Shown here one piece after another: positions 36,937 through 46,130 of a DNA stretch of 64,000 nt. Position 1 is the first letter of the stretch; every line of letters begins with the position of its first letter. The notes under the pieces are model-generated. The model saw only the letters and a list, made by a program, of their open reading frames with translations, was not told where the DNA came from and did not search any database. Origin of the DNA: Nocardioides luti (GTDB taxonomy: Bacteria; Actinomycetota; Actinomycetes; Propionibacteriales; Nocardioidaceae); assembly GCF_014212315.1 (NCBI RefSeq), contig NZ_JACKXE010000002.1:248001-312000 (forward strand), given 5' to 3'. The position numbers and the translations under genes were made by a program.

Positions 36937-39900
36937 TCAGCTCGCGAGCCAGCCGTGGGTACTGATGATGGTCTTCGTGCGCTCCGACAGTTCCAGCGGG
37001 GCGTCGCCGTCGTCGGACCGGTTGCAGATCTCCTCGCGGAGGATCCGGTCGGCCTCGAGCTGGTCGCCCTCGGCCTTCATGACGTGGGCCAGGCACAGGC
37101 GGGTGCTCTCGCCGTCAGGGTCGGCCCGGTTGGCGACGTAAGCGGCGGAGCGAGCCTTGACCAGGTCGCCGGCGGCGAGAGCCTCGGTCACGACGATGAG
37201 GGCGACATCGGCGATCCAGCCGGACGCCATGAGGTCGACGCGGTCGGGCTCATTGACCAGCCAAGACCATCCCTCTTCACGCAGTTGGCTGAACGGCTTG
37301 GCCTCGCCGACCAGCTCGAGCGCGGTGCAGAGGTCGGCGACGCCTTCCGCGCCGCCCCGGGCCTGCCCGCGCTTGCGCAGTCGGAGGAAGAGGTGGAGGT
37401 CGACCAAGAGACCGTCGTCGACCTGGTAGACGTTGACGCCGCGAAGCTTGGTGGCGGGTGCCTTGTCGGCGTGGGGCAGGTGGGGCTCTCCAGTGGCCGG
37501 GTTGGAGCCCAGCCACTCGCGGACGGTGTTGGTGTAGTCGCGCACCTTGCCGGGGGTGATCCCGAATGCCTCGCCGATCTCCTCGCGGGTGGCTCCGTGC
37601 TTGCGGTGCAGGGCAAGGTACGCGAGGAGCTCGGTGAAGTAGGGCTTGCGCTTGGCCAGGGCCTTGCCGTGGGTGCGTGCGGTGACCGGACCGAGCAGGC
37701 TGAGCCGTGGACGGTCGCAGTCGGTCGAGAACCAGTCGGCGATGTCCTGGTCGAGATTGGGGTCGCTCTGCTCGACCTCGGCTCGGACGTGCTCGGGAAC
37801 CTTCGGCGCCAGCGTCTCGAGGTCCTCCTGCACGATCGCGCTCTGACGGATGTAGTCCTGGTCGTCGCCCTCCAGGAGGGAGGACAGCGGCTCGTCGACG
37901 GCGTCCGCGGGGGTGTTGCGCGGCAGGGTGTACTCGCGGCGCAGTGCCCCGGACTGGTCGGTGTAGGCCTCCCAGCCGTCGGTGGCGGTCTCGTCGACCG
38001 GCACGGGGACGTCCTCGGCGACCTCGCTCTGTCCGTAGACCAGGGCGCAGCCGCGGGCCTCGTCGCTGGTGAGGCCGACGGCGATGAGGTTGAGGCTGGC
38101 TTGCTCGAGGACGACGCGGCCGGTGTTCGTCATGTGCAGGACGGCGCCCGGTGTGTTGGGGCGCTCGCCGGCGACGACGATGGAGGTGGCGGACTGCCCG
38201 ACGTGGTCGGTGACCAGCTGCAGCAGCTGCTCGAGGTCCTCGGGGTCTCCGGCCGCCGCGTCGAGCAACAGCATCCGGGCCGGCCAGGTGTCGTCGTCGA
38301 CGCTGCCGGTGCGTGCCGTGGACACGTCGGTGTCGTGTCGCTTCGCCCGGTCGACCGTGGTGACGGCGGCCGCGAGGGCCTCCGCGGTCGCGAGCGACCC
38401 GGCTGCTCCGGTCGGGTGGTAGCTGATCCGCTCGTCCATGGCGACGGCTTCCTCAGCCACGCCGATGCAGTCGACCTGCACGCGCCGCGACCACGGGTTG
38501 ACGGCGAACTGTGCGGCGAGGTGGCGGGCGAAGTCCCGGCCGTAGGTCGGGTCGCCGCTGATGGTGAGAGTGGACAGTTCCTCGCAGTTGAGCAGCCACG
38601 TCTCACCGGTGTCGCTCATGCCGATGGTGGCCAGGAGCGGGTAGGGCGGCTCGACGTTCCCCGTGTCCGGGCCAAGCTCGTCGACGGCGGTGTCCGTGCT
38701 GACGTGCCAGTGGGTCTGGTCCGGGCTGCCCACCCAGGGCCCCGGGACAGCGGCCGGCGCGCTCAGGTGCAAGGTCAGCTTGCCGTGCGCGAGTTCCACG
38801 GCAGCGAGCGGCGGCATCGTGATGCCCTGCGCGCCGACGGCGGCCGCGAGGCGGCGCAGCGCCTCGTCCGCGAACTCCACGGTCGCCGCGGCCGCGGCAC
38901 CGGTGGCGTTCAGGGTCATCTCGACAGGCGCGAGCTCCGGAGGCGGCGCGGCGATCGCGCGGCCCGGTGTCCGGTTCCGGTAGCCGGCGCGGCGGCGGGA
39001 CCGCAGGGCCATGAGCAGTGCCCCGGACAGCAGGACGCCCCCGCCGGTCAGACCGGCGAGGACCCACGGCGCGTCGAGGATCGAGTCGTCAGCGTCGTCG
39101 ACCTGGTCGATGTCGGCGGCCGGTGCCGCCGGCTCCTCGGCCTGGGGCGGCGCGTCGGGCACGGCCGTCTCGGGTACTTCGGGCACCTCGGGCTCCTGGG
39201 CGACCGGCGGCTCCTCCTCGGCCGGCAGGTCGACGGGCCGCTGGTCCTCGGGGCTGGCGGGCGTCTCGGGCTCGACGTCGCGCGGCTGCTGGTGCCGGGT
39301 GTCGTCGTGACTGCCCCCCTGCTCGGCGCCGGGGATTTTGAGCTTCCAGCCGACGTCGATGACGTCGGGGTCGGTCAGCTGGGCCCCGCCGGGCTGGGTG
39401 ATGCCGATGGAGGCCTGGTAGATCTCGGGCCAGCGGTCGGCGTCGCCGAGCTGTTCTTGGGCGATCTCGCTGAGGGTGTCGGTGGGCTGCACCGTGTAGT
39501 CGTGGGCCGGTGCCTCGCCGTTGAGGGCGGGCAGCTTGAGTACCCAACCGGGCTCGAGGAAGCTCGGCTGCGCGCCGAGGAGGTCGCGGTTGAGCTCGAC
39601 GAGTTCCTTGTAGCGGGCACCGTCGCCGAAGTGGTCCTCGGCGATCGACCACAGGCTCTCCCCCGGCTTCACAGCGTGGTCGAGCGTCTTGCGCTGGCGC
39701 TCCTGCTTCGTCTCGACCTTGACGTCCTGCTGGGCGGGCGCCTGGTCGGCGGCACCGGCGTTGACGTGTCCCACCGTCACTGGCGCCGCGGCGGCCGTGG
39801 TGATCGTGGCTGCCTGGGCGGCGATGGGCGCGGCGATGAACAGCAGGGCGGCGAGGCCGATGAGGCCGCGTGCTGCGGCCTGAGGCCGGCCCAGGCCCGG

Positions 39901-40191
39901 CAGCTGGGGCGCCTGGACCTTGCGGAGCCGTGCGATGGCCTCCACGACCAGGCTCAGCGCCATGAAGGCCCACGCGACCCAGCCGATCACCTTGAATAGG
40001 CCGAGGACGAGGGTGCCGTCGTCGGGCGCCAGGAGCGCGTTCTTGATGCCGTCCAGGTTCGGGGCGTGGTCCGGGATTGGGCTGGCACCGATCGCGAGGA
40101 ATAGTGCGGGCAGCCCGAGGACGATGCCGAGTACGGCGGCAGAGGCTGCGAGGCCGGTGAGCCGCTGGCCCAGGGTGGGATGGGTGGTCAT
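36937..40191 (-). CDS. Membrane LysM and BTAD-domain regulator of the Tad locus
   Basis: The 1084-residue protein has three membrane helices in the first 135 residues and two LysM modules at about 175-225 (LDHAVKPGESLWSIAEDHFG) and 240-300 (HDYTVQPTDTLSEIAQEQLG). A Pro/Glu linker and another membrane helix near 385 follow. The cytoplasmic part ends in a winged helix (GATREEIGEAFGITPGKVRD) and a BTAD/SARP-like domain (about 980-1070). LysM-BTAD proteins are typical of actinobacterial Tad loci. The layout could link wall contact on one side of the membrane to gene control on the other (inference). ATGA overlap upstream. Confidence 0.85.
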   Translation of the reverse strand: MTTHPTLGQRLTGLAASAAVLGIVLGLPALFLAIGASPIPDHAPNLDGIKNALLAPDDGTLVLGLFKVIGWVAWAFMALSLVVEAIARLRKVQAPQLPGLGRPQAAARGLIGLAALLFIAAPIAAQAATITTAAAAPVTVGHVNAGAADQAPAQQDVKVETKQERQRKTLDHAVKPGESLWSIAEDHFGDGARYKELVELNRDLLGAQPSFLEPGWVLKLPALNGEAPAHDYTVQPTDTLSEIAQEQLGDADRWPEIYQASIGITQPGGAQLTDPDVIDVGWKLKIPGAEQGGSHDDTRHQQPRDVEPETPASPEDQRPVDLPAEEEPPVAQEPEVPEVPETAVPDAPPQAEEPAAPAADIDQVDDADDSILDAPWVLAGLTGGGVLLSGALLMALRSRRRAGYRNRTPGRAIAAPPPELAPVEMTLNATGAAAAATVEFADEALRRLAAAVGAQGITMPPLAAVELAHGKLTLHLSAPAAVPGPWVGSPDQTHWHVSTDTAVDELGPDTGNVEPPYPLLATIGMSDTGETWLLNCEELSTLTISGDPTYGRDFARHLAAQFAVNPWSRRVQVDCIGVAEEAVAMDERISYHPTGAAGSLATAEALAAAVTTVDRAKRHDTDVSTARTGSVDDDTWPARMLLLDAAAGDPEDLEQLLQLVTDHVGQSATSIVVAGERPNTPGAVLHMTNTGRVVLEQASLNLIAVGLTSDEARGCALVYGQSEVAEDVPVPVDETATDGWEAYTDQSGALRREYTLPRNTPADAVDEPLSSLLEGDDQDYIRQSAIVQEDLETLAPKVPEHVRAEVEQSDPNLDQDIADWFSTDCDRPRLSLLGPVTARTHGKALAKRKPYFTELLAYLALHRKHGATREEIGEAFGITPGKVRDYTNTVREWLGSNPATGEPHLPHADKAPATKLRGVNVYQVDDGLLVDLHLFLRLRKRGQARGGAEGVADLCTALELVGEAKPFSQLREEGWSWLVNEPDRVDLMASGWIADVALIVVTEALAAGDLVKARSAAYVANRADPDGESTRLCLAHVMKAEGDQLEADRILREEICNRSDDGDAPLELSERTKTIISTHGWLAS

Positions 40192-40640
40192 CTCTCGATG
40201 CCTCCTTCGGCGCGGATGAGCCGCGCGGACGCCTCCCCGGTGACCTGCATCGTGTCCAGGCCGATGATCCCGAGGAACTTGCTGGTGTATGTGTCGGTGG
40301 TGGTGACGATCAGGGTGTCGCCGTCGACGACGCGGACGGTTCCCTCCACGCCGGCGGCGCGGAGATAGTCCATGGCGGCCGTCTTGGCGGCGGTGAGGTC
40401 GACGCGGAGGTCCTCGCCGCGGACTGCGGTCGAGCCCTGAACCTCCTGGGCGCCGGTGCGGGCGGCCTGGGCGGCCGCGCTGCGGGCTTGCTGCTGGGTG
40501 TGGACCTTGCCGCCGAGGTCGACGGCCATCCCGACGAGGATGATCATCGCCAGTGCTGCGGTGGCGAACCAGACGCTGATGGAGCCGCGCTCATCGCGCG
40601 AGCGCGGCGTCATGAGGCAGCGGATGCGGTGGCTCATCAT
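40188..40640 (-). CDS. TadE/TadG-like pseudopilin, 150 aa
   Basis: The short basic leader MMSHRIRCLMTPRSRDERGS is followed by a hydrophobic helix (ISVWFATAALAMIILVGMAV) and DLGGKVHTQQQARSAAAQAA, the TadG-like pattern. The DERGS site resembles class IV prepilin cleavage sites, but the usual Glu at +5 is replaced (SISVW). 4-base overlaps on both sides. Confidence 0.8.
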   Translation of the reverse strand: MMSHRIRCLMTPRSRDERGSISVWFATAALAMIILVGMAVDLGGKVHTQQQARSAAAQAARTGAQEVQGSTAVRGEDLRVDLTAAKTAAMDYLRAAGVEGTVRVVDGDTLIVTTTDTYTSKFLGIIGLDTMQVTGEASARLIRAEGGIER

Positions 40641-41095
40641 CGGCGCTCCCGGTAGGCGTCGACGGGGCTGCTGGCGGTGGCAGTGATCGTCCGGGTGCCG
40701 GGCAGGCCGGGGATGCTCAGGTCCGCCACGTCGACTTTGCAGGTCACGGTGGCGGTGACCTGGGCGGTGGTTCCCAGCGGGGCGTTGAAGGCCGCAGCGT
40801 TGATCGTGATGTTGGTGGTCGTGCATTGCAGGCCCTGGTCGTTCAAGCTGCTGGTGGCCGCGGACTTGCCGGAGGTGATGGCTTCGCTCTGAGTGCGCTC
40901 GATGGAGGCCGCTCGAGCTGCCTCGTAGGCGGCTGCGTCCACGGACTGCTTGGCGATCTCCACGCGGCCGCCGAGGATGATCATCGCCACGAACAGGCCG
41001 AAGGCCGGGACGCCGATCGCGGCCTCGATGGCCACCGACCCGCGCTCGTCCCGGCGCCGGCTGCGTGTGCTGGTCCGCCTCGTCTGCCTGGTCAT
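40637..41095 (-). CDS. TadE-like minor pilin, 152 aa
   Basis: A leader rich in Arg ends in RRRDERGSVAIEAAIGVPAF, with Glu at +5 after the presumed cleavage. A membrane helix follows, then a beta-rich C-terminal domain with two cysteines (LQCTTTNITI and VTCKVDVADL). TadE pseudopilins prime Flp pilus assembly. Overlaps its neighbours by 4 bases. Confidence 0.82.
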   Translation of the reverse strand: MTRQTRRTSTRSRRRDERGSVAIEAAIGVPAFGLFVAMIILGGRVEIAKQSVDAAAYEAARAASIERTQSEAITSGKSAATSSLNDQGLQCTTTNITINAAAFNAPLGTTAQVTATVTCKVDVADLSIPGLPGTRTITATASSPVDAYRERR

Positions 41096-41487
41096 TCGGT
41101 GAGCCTCTCGACCGGGACGCTGGCGCTCTGGGTGACGGTCACGTGCCAGCCGGGGATAACGCTCATGGACTTGCCCGTGACGGTGATCGTGGCGGTGGTC
41201 GTGGTCCGTGATCCGGAGACGCTGGTGGAGGTCATCACGTCGGAGCCTCCGGCGTCGTGGAGGAAGGTGTTCGCCGTGGCCACACCGGCGTCGCGGGTGC
41301 CGGTCTCGCTGCCTGCCTCACGGGCGCCCTCCTGCGCGGCCGCGAGCGCTACCTGCTTCGCGTGGTAGTACAGGGCGCCTTGGAGGCCGAGGAACATCAG
41401 CAGGAACAGCGCGGGCATCAGGAAGACCATCTGGATGGTCACTGAGCCGCGCTCGTCCCGGCTGCGGCGGTGGAGGCTGGCGAACAT
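41092..41487 (-). CDS. TadE-like minor pilin, 131 aa
   Basis: MFASLHRRSRDERGSVTIQM precedes the membrane helix (VFLMPALFLLMFLGLQGAL) and the conserved AKQVALAAAQEGAREAGSET. The +5 residue after the presumed cleavage is Gln rather than Glu. Same operon and overlaps as its two paralogues. Confidence 0.82.
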   Translation of the reverse strand: MFASLHRRSRDERGSVTIQMVFLMPALFLLMFLGLQGALYYHAKQVALAAAQEGAREAGSETGTRDAGVATANTFLHDAGGSDVMTSTSVSGSRTTTTATITVTGKSMSVIPGWHVTVTQSASVPVERLTE

Positions 41488-41493
41488 GGCGGC

Positions 41494-41697
41494 CTACTTG
41501 ATCTTGGCGGACTCGCTGGTCACGAAGAACTTGATGGCCGCGACGACGATGCCGACGATGACGATCACTGCGCCGGCCCACAGGACCTGCTCGATCGTGA
41601 CGGAGCCGCGCTCGTCGCGCTGCCTGGTGACGCGGTCCTCGAGGGAGGCGAGCGTGGTCAGCGCCGCTATCTGGAGGGCGATGAAGAGCTTCAACAT
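41494..41697 (-). CDS. flp: Flp-type major pilin, 67 aa
   Basis: A short protein with a 31-residue leader ending in RDERGSVTIEQVLWAGAVIV, one hydrophobic helix and the tail KFFVTSESAKIK. Glu at +5 and the small size fit the Flp major pilin. Its length outside the membrane is only about 12 residues, at the lower end for Flp pilins. First of four prepilin-like genes. Confidence 0.82.
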   Translation of the reverse strand: MLKLFIALQIAALTTLASLEDRVTRQRDERGSVTIEQVLWAGAVIVIVGIVVAAIKFFVTSESAKIK

Positions 41698-41771
41698 CGG
41701 GGTTCTTCCTTCCTGGTTGTTCGGTTTGCGGTCTGGGTGGACCCGGGTTCTTGGGGTCGGTGTTAGGTCGG

Positions 41772-42683
41772 TCAGGTGGTGAAGCGGAGCAGGGAGGGGG
41801 TGACGAGGATCGCCATGAAGACGATGCCGAGCAGGCTGGCTGGGATGTACATGCGCTCGGAGGTGGCGTTGGCCTTGCCGACCTCGGCGCTGAGCATCGC
41901 CGAGCGGAGTGCGGCGGCGCGGGCCCGGAGGTTGTTGTAGATCTGGGCTCCGTCCTGGCCGGACTGCTGCATGATGTCGGCGAGGTCATCGAGCTCGGGG
42001 ACGGCGAGCTCGTCGGCGAGACCGTGCAGGGAGTCCCAGGGTGCGCGGGTCATGTAGCGGGCGCGGCGCAGCTCGCTCTCGATCCGCTTGAAGACCCACT
42101 TGTCGCCGACCTCGGCTGCCGAGCGCAGCGCCTGCTGGCCGCTGGATCCGTCGCGGACGCCGGTGGCCACCATGTCGATGTAGGCGCCCAGGGCGCGGCT
42201 GAACTCGATGCGGGCCTTCTTGGCGTCGTCGGCGGCGTTGTAGTTGGGCATGAACCAGAACAGGGCTGCCAGGGCCAGCGAGCCGAGCGTCGGGATGGCG
42301 AACGGCAGCGGAAGGCCGATGAGAGTGAAGAAGGCGGCCAGCAGCGGCGGCATGATCAGGCCGAGCAGTGCCCAGACGACCTTCTCGCCGTAGAACCGGG
42401 TCTCGCTGATCTGCAGAATGGCCAGGTCCTTGCGGGGCGTGTGCGCCGAGGCGCCGCCGGGCAGGTTCTTCATCGCCCACAAGCCGATCCGATCGACCGC
42501 CGAACTGGTGCCGGTGTCGGCGTCGGGGCCGGGAGTGTTGCGGCGGGGTACGACGTGGTCAGGTGAGAGACGGTCCAGCGCGTCGACTAGGTCGGGGTCG
42601 GAGGGCGCAAGGCGCCATACGAGCAGGGCGAGGGCCAGCCCGAGGAGGGTGCCGCTGGCGAGCGCGATCTGCAGGCCGGTCAT
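41772..42683 (-). CDS. tadC: TadC pilus assembly membrane protein
   Basis: The 303-residue protein has an N-terminal helix (MTGLQIALASGTLLGLALAL), two central helices at about 120-170, a T2SSF cytoplasmic domain (ARIEFSRALGAYIDMVATGV, ALRSAAEVGDKWVFKRIESE) and a C-terminal helix (SLLGIVFMAILVTPSLLRF). It forms the platform with TadB. ATGA overlap with tadB. Confidence 0.87.
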   Translation of the reverse strand: MTGLQIALASGTLLGLALALLVWRLAPSDPDLVDALDRLSPDHVVPRRNTPGPDADTGTSSAVDRIGLWAMKNLPGGASAHTPRKDLAILQISETRFYGEKVVWALLGLIMPPLLAAFFTLIGLPLPFAIPTLGSLALAALFWFMPNYNAADDAKKARIEFSRALGAYIDMVATGVRDGSSGQQALRSAAEVGDKWVFKRIESELRRARYMTRAPWDSLHGLADELAVPELDDLADIMQQSGQDGAQIYNNLRARAAALRSAMLSAEVGKANATSERMYIPASLLGIVFMAILVTPSLLRFTT

Positions 42684-43612
42684 GCGAGCGCTCCTTCCTT
42701 CTCGCCCGGCGCCGTGCGCTGGGCGGCGCGGTGCGCGTTGCGGGCCTGGAGGTCGAGGAACCGCGGGAGTGGCTTGGCGACGGCCATCCGGCGCATCCAC
42801 AGCAGGGTGGCCACGTAGGCCGAGAGCAGGACGGCGAGGATGACCTGGCCCAGCGGGGACCCGTAGGGCTCGATGTAGTCGCCGGTGAAGGCGAGCATGC
42901 CGAGCACACCGAGGGTGATCACTGTGACGGTGCGGGCGGTGGTGCGGGGCTTGGCTTGGTCGGCGGCGATTTGGCGGCGGGCGCGCACGTCGGAGGCGAC
43001 GGTCTCGGCGAGGGCGTCCAACGCCTTCGACAGTCCAGCCTGGCCGCGGCCACTGGCTGCCAGGATCAGCTGGCTGGCCACGACGTCGCCGGTAGAGTCG
43101 TTGAGGTCCTCGGCGAAGGCGCGCAGCACGTCCTCGGTATTGGCGGTGTTGTTCCACAACCGGGAGACCATCAGCCCGACCTCACGCTCGATCGGCGCCG
43201 GCGCGGACTGCAGGGACTTGATGAGCGCCGAGCGCAGGGACTGGCCGGCGGTCAGCTTGCCCGACAGCGACCGAGTCCACTCCTCGAGCGCCTCGAGCTT
43301 CTCGATGCTCGCGGCCGCCGGCGGGGGCGTCAGCAACAGCGGGATACCGACGATCCCGGCCGGGACGAGCACGATCGCGATCACCCAGCCGGTCACCAGC
43401 GCGACCAGGAGGCCGGCCACGGCTCCGCCGACCATCAGCATCCGGGTGCGCCGGTCGAGCCGGACGAACCAGTTCCCCAGCCGCCCGAACGGTGTGACGG
43501 TCCGGGCGGGCCGCGGCAGCTTGGGCGGCGCGGGGATCAGCGCGTAGACCATCCCGATCAGGCCGATGACGATGAGCGCGCCGAAGACAGCGGGCAGGAA
43601 CGCGGTACTCAT
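42680..43612 (-). CDS. tadB: TadB pilus assembly membrane protein
   Basis: 310 residues: N-terminal helix, two central helices (MVGGAVAGLLVALVTGWVIA), a T2SSF domain (LEALEEWTRSLSGKLTAGQS, QLILAASGRGQAGLSKALDA) and C-terminal helices near 250-280. Partner of TadC. ATGA overlap with tadA. Confidence 0.87.
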   Translation of the reverse strand: MSTAFLPAVFGALIVIGLIGMVYALIPAPPKLPRPARTVTPFGRLGNWFVRLDRRTRMLMVGGAVAGLLVALVTGWVIAIVLVPAGIVGIPLLLTPPPAAASIEKLEALEEWTRSLSGKLTAGQSLRSALIKSLQSAPAPIEREVGLMVSRLWNNTANTEDVLRAFAEDLNDSTGDVVASQLILAASGRGQAGLSKALDALAETVASDVRARRQIAADQAKPRTTARTVTVITLGVLGMLAFTGDYIEPYGSPLGQVILAVLLSAYVATLLWMRRMAVAKPLPRFLDLQARNAHRAAQRTAPGEKEGALA

Positions 43613-45291
43613 GACGTGGCCACCCCCGGGTTGGCCTGGGACTCGGCCTTGTACGCCTCGAGGTCGAACCCGTGCCGCGCCAGCTCCTGGGCGAGGAAGC
43701 TGTCGAGCTTCCCGGTGGCGACGGCCTGGCCGAGCTGGTTGGGCGCGAAGATCGGGGTGGTGGCGTATCCCCTGGCGGCGTCGATGCTCGGCTGGACGAC
43801 CAGGACCTCCTCGACCCAGCGCTGCTTGCGGAAGGTGCCGTCGGGATTGGGGACGACCTCCGAGCGCAGGTACATCACGATGTCGATCGCGGCAGCAAGC
43901 TTGCTGATCGCCAGCTCACGGGTGACCTGCGGGCCCTTCTCCATGGCGCAGGAGACGAGCTTCTCGATGGTGTGCTCGGCGCTGCGTGCGTGGGTGGTGC
44001 TGATCGAGCCCGGGCCGGACTCCATGGCCTTGAGCATGTTCCAGACCTCGGGGCCGCGGACCTCGCCGACGATCTGGCGGGCGAGGTTGAACCGGAAGGA
44101 GTGGTGGATGGCCTCCTCGAGGCTGAACTCACCGGCCTGGCGGCCGTCGATGCCGACCTCGCCGGATCCGGGGCGGTGCTCCCATGCGTGAACAATCTTG
44201 TGGCGGTCGACGAGCTCATGCAGGTGCAGCTCGAACTCGGTCTCGAAGGTGCCGATCATCTCCCAGGGCGGGATACACGAGCACAGTGCTCGGACCCAGG
44301 TGGTCTTGCCGCTGCCTTGGACCCCGGAGACGACGATGCTCTTGCCGGCGCGCACGCAGGCTGCGACGAAGTCGGCCAGGACCGGACTGCACGCCTTGCG
44401 GCCGTAGACCATCTCGTCCATCGACACCTCGCGCAAACCGTGGCGACGGATCACGACCGAGGTGTAGGCCATCACCCAGGAGCCGGCCGCGAGCCGCGCT
44501 CCGCCGGGCAGCCGGAGGTCCATGTGCGGCCGCGCCTCGGTGAAGGGCCGGTTCTGCCGGGCGCCGAGGTCGGAGACGAACTCACGCAGCTCGTCCTCGG
44601 AGTCGGCGATCGGGGCGGCCTCGACCAGCCTGCCGTCGACCAGCTCCAGCCAGACCGAGCAGACCGGGCCGCGGGCGATGACGATGATGTTCTCGACGTC
44701 CTCGCGCTCGACCAGGGGCTGCAGGCGGCCGAGTCCGAACAGGGCGGCGTGGAGGGCGGACTTGAGGGCCTTCTCCTGGCCCTTCGTCCACGGCGGCCGG
44801 CCGGTGGAGACCAGCGTCTCGGCCTCGGACTTGATGAGCTCCTCGATGACGTCGAGGCCCATCTGCTCGCGGTCTTCTTCGGTGACCCGGCCACCTTCCT
44901 TGTCGAGCCGGGCGGTCAGTCGCGACGAGATCTCGGCGCGATACTGCGCGATCAGCTCCCAGTCCAACTGGACCTCGCCGTCCGCACCGTGGATGTGATG
45001 GTGCTCCTCCGGTGTGGGCGCCATCAGCGGGCGCAAGCTGAACTCCGAGCGGGCGCGGCCGGGCAGCTGGCCCTCGCCTTCGCTGGTCCAGGCGCCGGCG
45101 AAGATCGGCAGTGAGGTCGGGTCGTGGGCCTCGACGCCCGGCGGCGGAGGCGGCGGAGTGCCGTTGGTGCCGCGGCCGCGGGCGAAGGGCGAGGTTTGCT
45201 CGCGGTTCGCGGCGTGGCGGGCATCGAGCCACTCGTCGGCGCGCAGCGGGTGACGATCGTTGGTCTCCTGGTGGTGTCCGTTGGTGCTCAT
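43609..45291 (-). CDS. tadA: TadA/CpaF pilus motor ATPase
   Basis: The 560-residue secretion ATPase has a disordered N-terminus with a Pro run. The core has SIVVSGVQGSGKTTWVRALC (Walker A, about 340), the Asp box region IGTFETEFELHLHEL, Walker B RQIVGEVRGPEVWNML and the His box SGPGSISTTHARSAEHTIEK. All motor motifs look intact. A basic, Arg-rich continuation upstream of ATG 45291 belongs to the wrong frame. ATGA overlap with tadZ. Confidence 0.9.
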   Translation of the reverse strand: MSTNGHHQETNDRHPLRADEWLDARHAANREQTSPFARGRGTNGTPPPPPPGVEAHDPTSLPIFAGAWTSEGEGQLPGRARSEFSLRPLMAPTPEEHHHIHGADGEVQLDWELIAQYRAEISSRLTARLDKEGGRVTEEDREQMGLDVIEELIKSEAETLVSTGRPPWTKGQEKALKSALHAALFGLGRLQPLVEREDVENIIVIARGPVCSVWLELVDGRLVEAAPIADSEDELREFVSDLGARQNRPFTEARPHMDLRLPGGARLAAGSWVMAYTSVVIRRHGLREVSMDEMVYGRKACSPVLADFVAACVRAGKSIVVSGVQGSGKTTWVRALCSCIPPWEMIGTFETEFELHLHELVDRHKIVHAWEHRPGSGEVGIDGRQAGEFSLEEAIHHSFRFNLARQIVGEVRGPEVWNMLKAMESGPGSISTTHARSAEHTIEKLVSCAMEKGPQVTRELAISKLAAAIDIVMYLRSEVVPNPDGTFRKQRWVEEVLVVQPSIDAARGYATTPIFAPNQLGQAVATGKLDSFLAQELARHGFDLEAYKAESQANPGVATS

Positions 45292-46127
45292 GCGTGGCCT
45301 CCGTTCGTGGAAGCGAGGGCGGCCTGGTTGGCGCCGAGGATGGACTGGATTGCGGCGGTGCTGCCCCGGTAGCCGCGCCGCAGCCCAGAGGACTCGAACT
45401 TGCGTGGCTTGCGGGCGCCGTGGGAGTAGACCTCGGCCACCTCGGGCTCCCAGTCCACGGAGGCGACCACGGGAATCTGGAGCGCCTTGGCGATGTGGCG
45501 TGCGGTGTACGGCCGGACTCGGGCGCCGGTGGGCACCGTAGGCCAACGTCGCTCCTCGTCGACGAGCAGGACCCCGAGGCGAGACAGGCCACCGACCGCG
45601 GCGAACTGTGCACGCAGGGTCTTGGCCCAGCTGGTGGCGCCGGCCAGCGCCGGCAGCGAGCTGCGGGTGACGAGCAGGGTCAGGTCGGATGCAGCGATGA
45701 GCGGCTGGGGCCAGCCGACGAGGCCGAGTCGGCCGGCGTCGACGATGACGTCCTGACCGTTGCGCTCGAGGGCGCGCAGCTGCTCGGTGAGCGGCTCCCA
45801 CAAGGGCAGCAGGCTGGGGGCCTGCTCGTGGGCCCGGATGCCGGGCAGGAACCAGGCCGAGCGCTCGGCCGACGCCTCGGGGTCCAGCAGCAGCGTCTCG
45901 CGGGGCAGTGCGTCGGCCAGCGTCCCCTCGCGCAGGGAGAGGGCGAGGTTGATCAGCCCGCCGGTCGGCTCCTGGGTACCGTGGAAGTAGCCGGCGAAGA
46001 CCGAGGAGGATCCGGTCGGGTCGGCGTCGACCAGGAGCACGGGTCGGTGCCAGTTGAGGGTGAGCCCGAGCGCCGAGGTGGAGACGCCGGGCGAACCGCT
46101 GGCGGAGGCCAGGACTATCAGCGCCAT
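45288..46127 (-). CDS. tadZ: TadZ/CpaE-like ParA-family protein
   Basis: 279 residues: ALIVLASASGSPGVSTSALG as P-loop region (no signature lysines), VLLVDADPTGSSSVFAGYF, VIVDAGRLGL and LTLLVTRSSLPALAGA. It is a localisation factor for Tad pili. Like the MinD-like protein of the T4SS operon it lacks the catalytic lysines, so ATP turnover is doubtful. GAGGC precedes the ATG; the cpaB stop is only 3 bases away. Confidence 0.82.
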   Translation of the reverse strand: MALIVLASASGSPGVSTSALGLTLNWHRPVLLVDADPTGSSSVFAGYFHGTQEPTGGLINLALSLREGTLADALPRETLLLDPEASAERSAWFLPGIRAHEQAPSLLPLWEPLTEQLRALERNGQDVIVDAGRLGLVGWPQPLIAASDLTLLVTRSSLPALAGATSWAKTLRAQFAAVGGLSRLGVLLVDEERRWPTVPTGARVRPYTARHIAKALQIPVVASVDWEPEVAEVYSHGARKPRKFESSGLRRGYRGSTAAIQSILGANQAALASTNGGHA

Positions 46128-46130
46128 GCC

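Noticed and set aside
36889..39999. 1036-codon plus-strand open frame opposite the LysM-BTAD gene
   Set aside because: Antisense shadow; the minus strand encodes LysM, membrane and BTAD domains and fits the operon overlaps.
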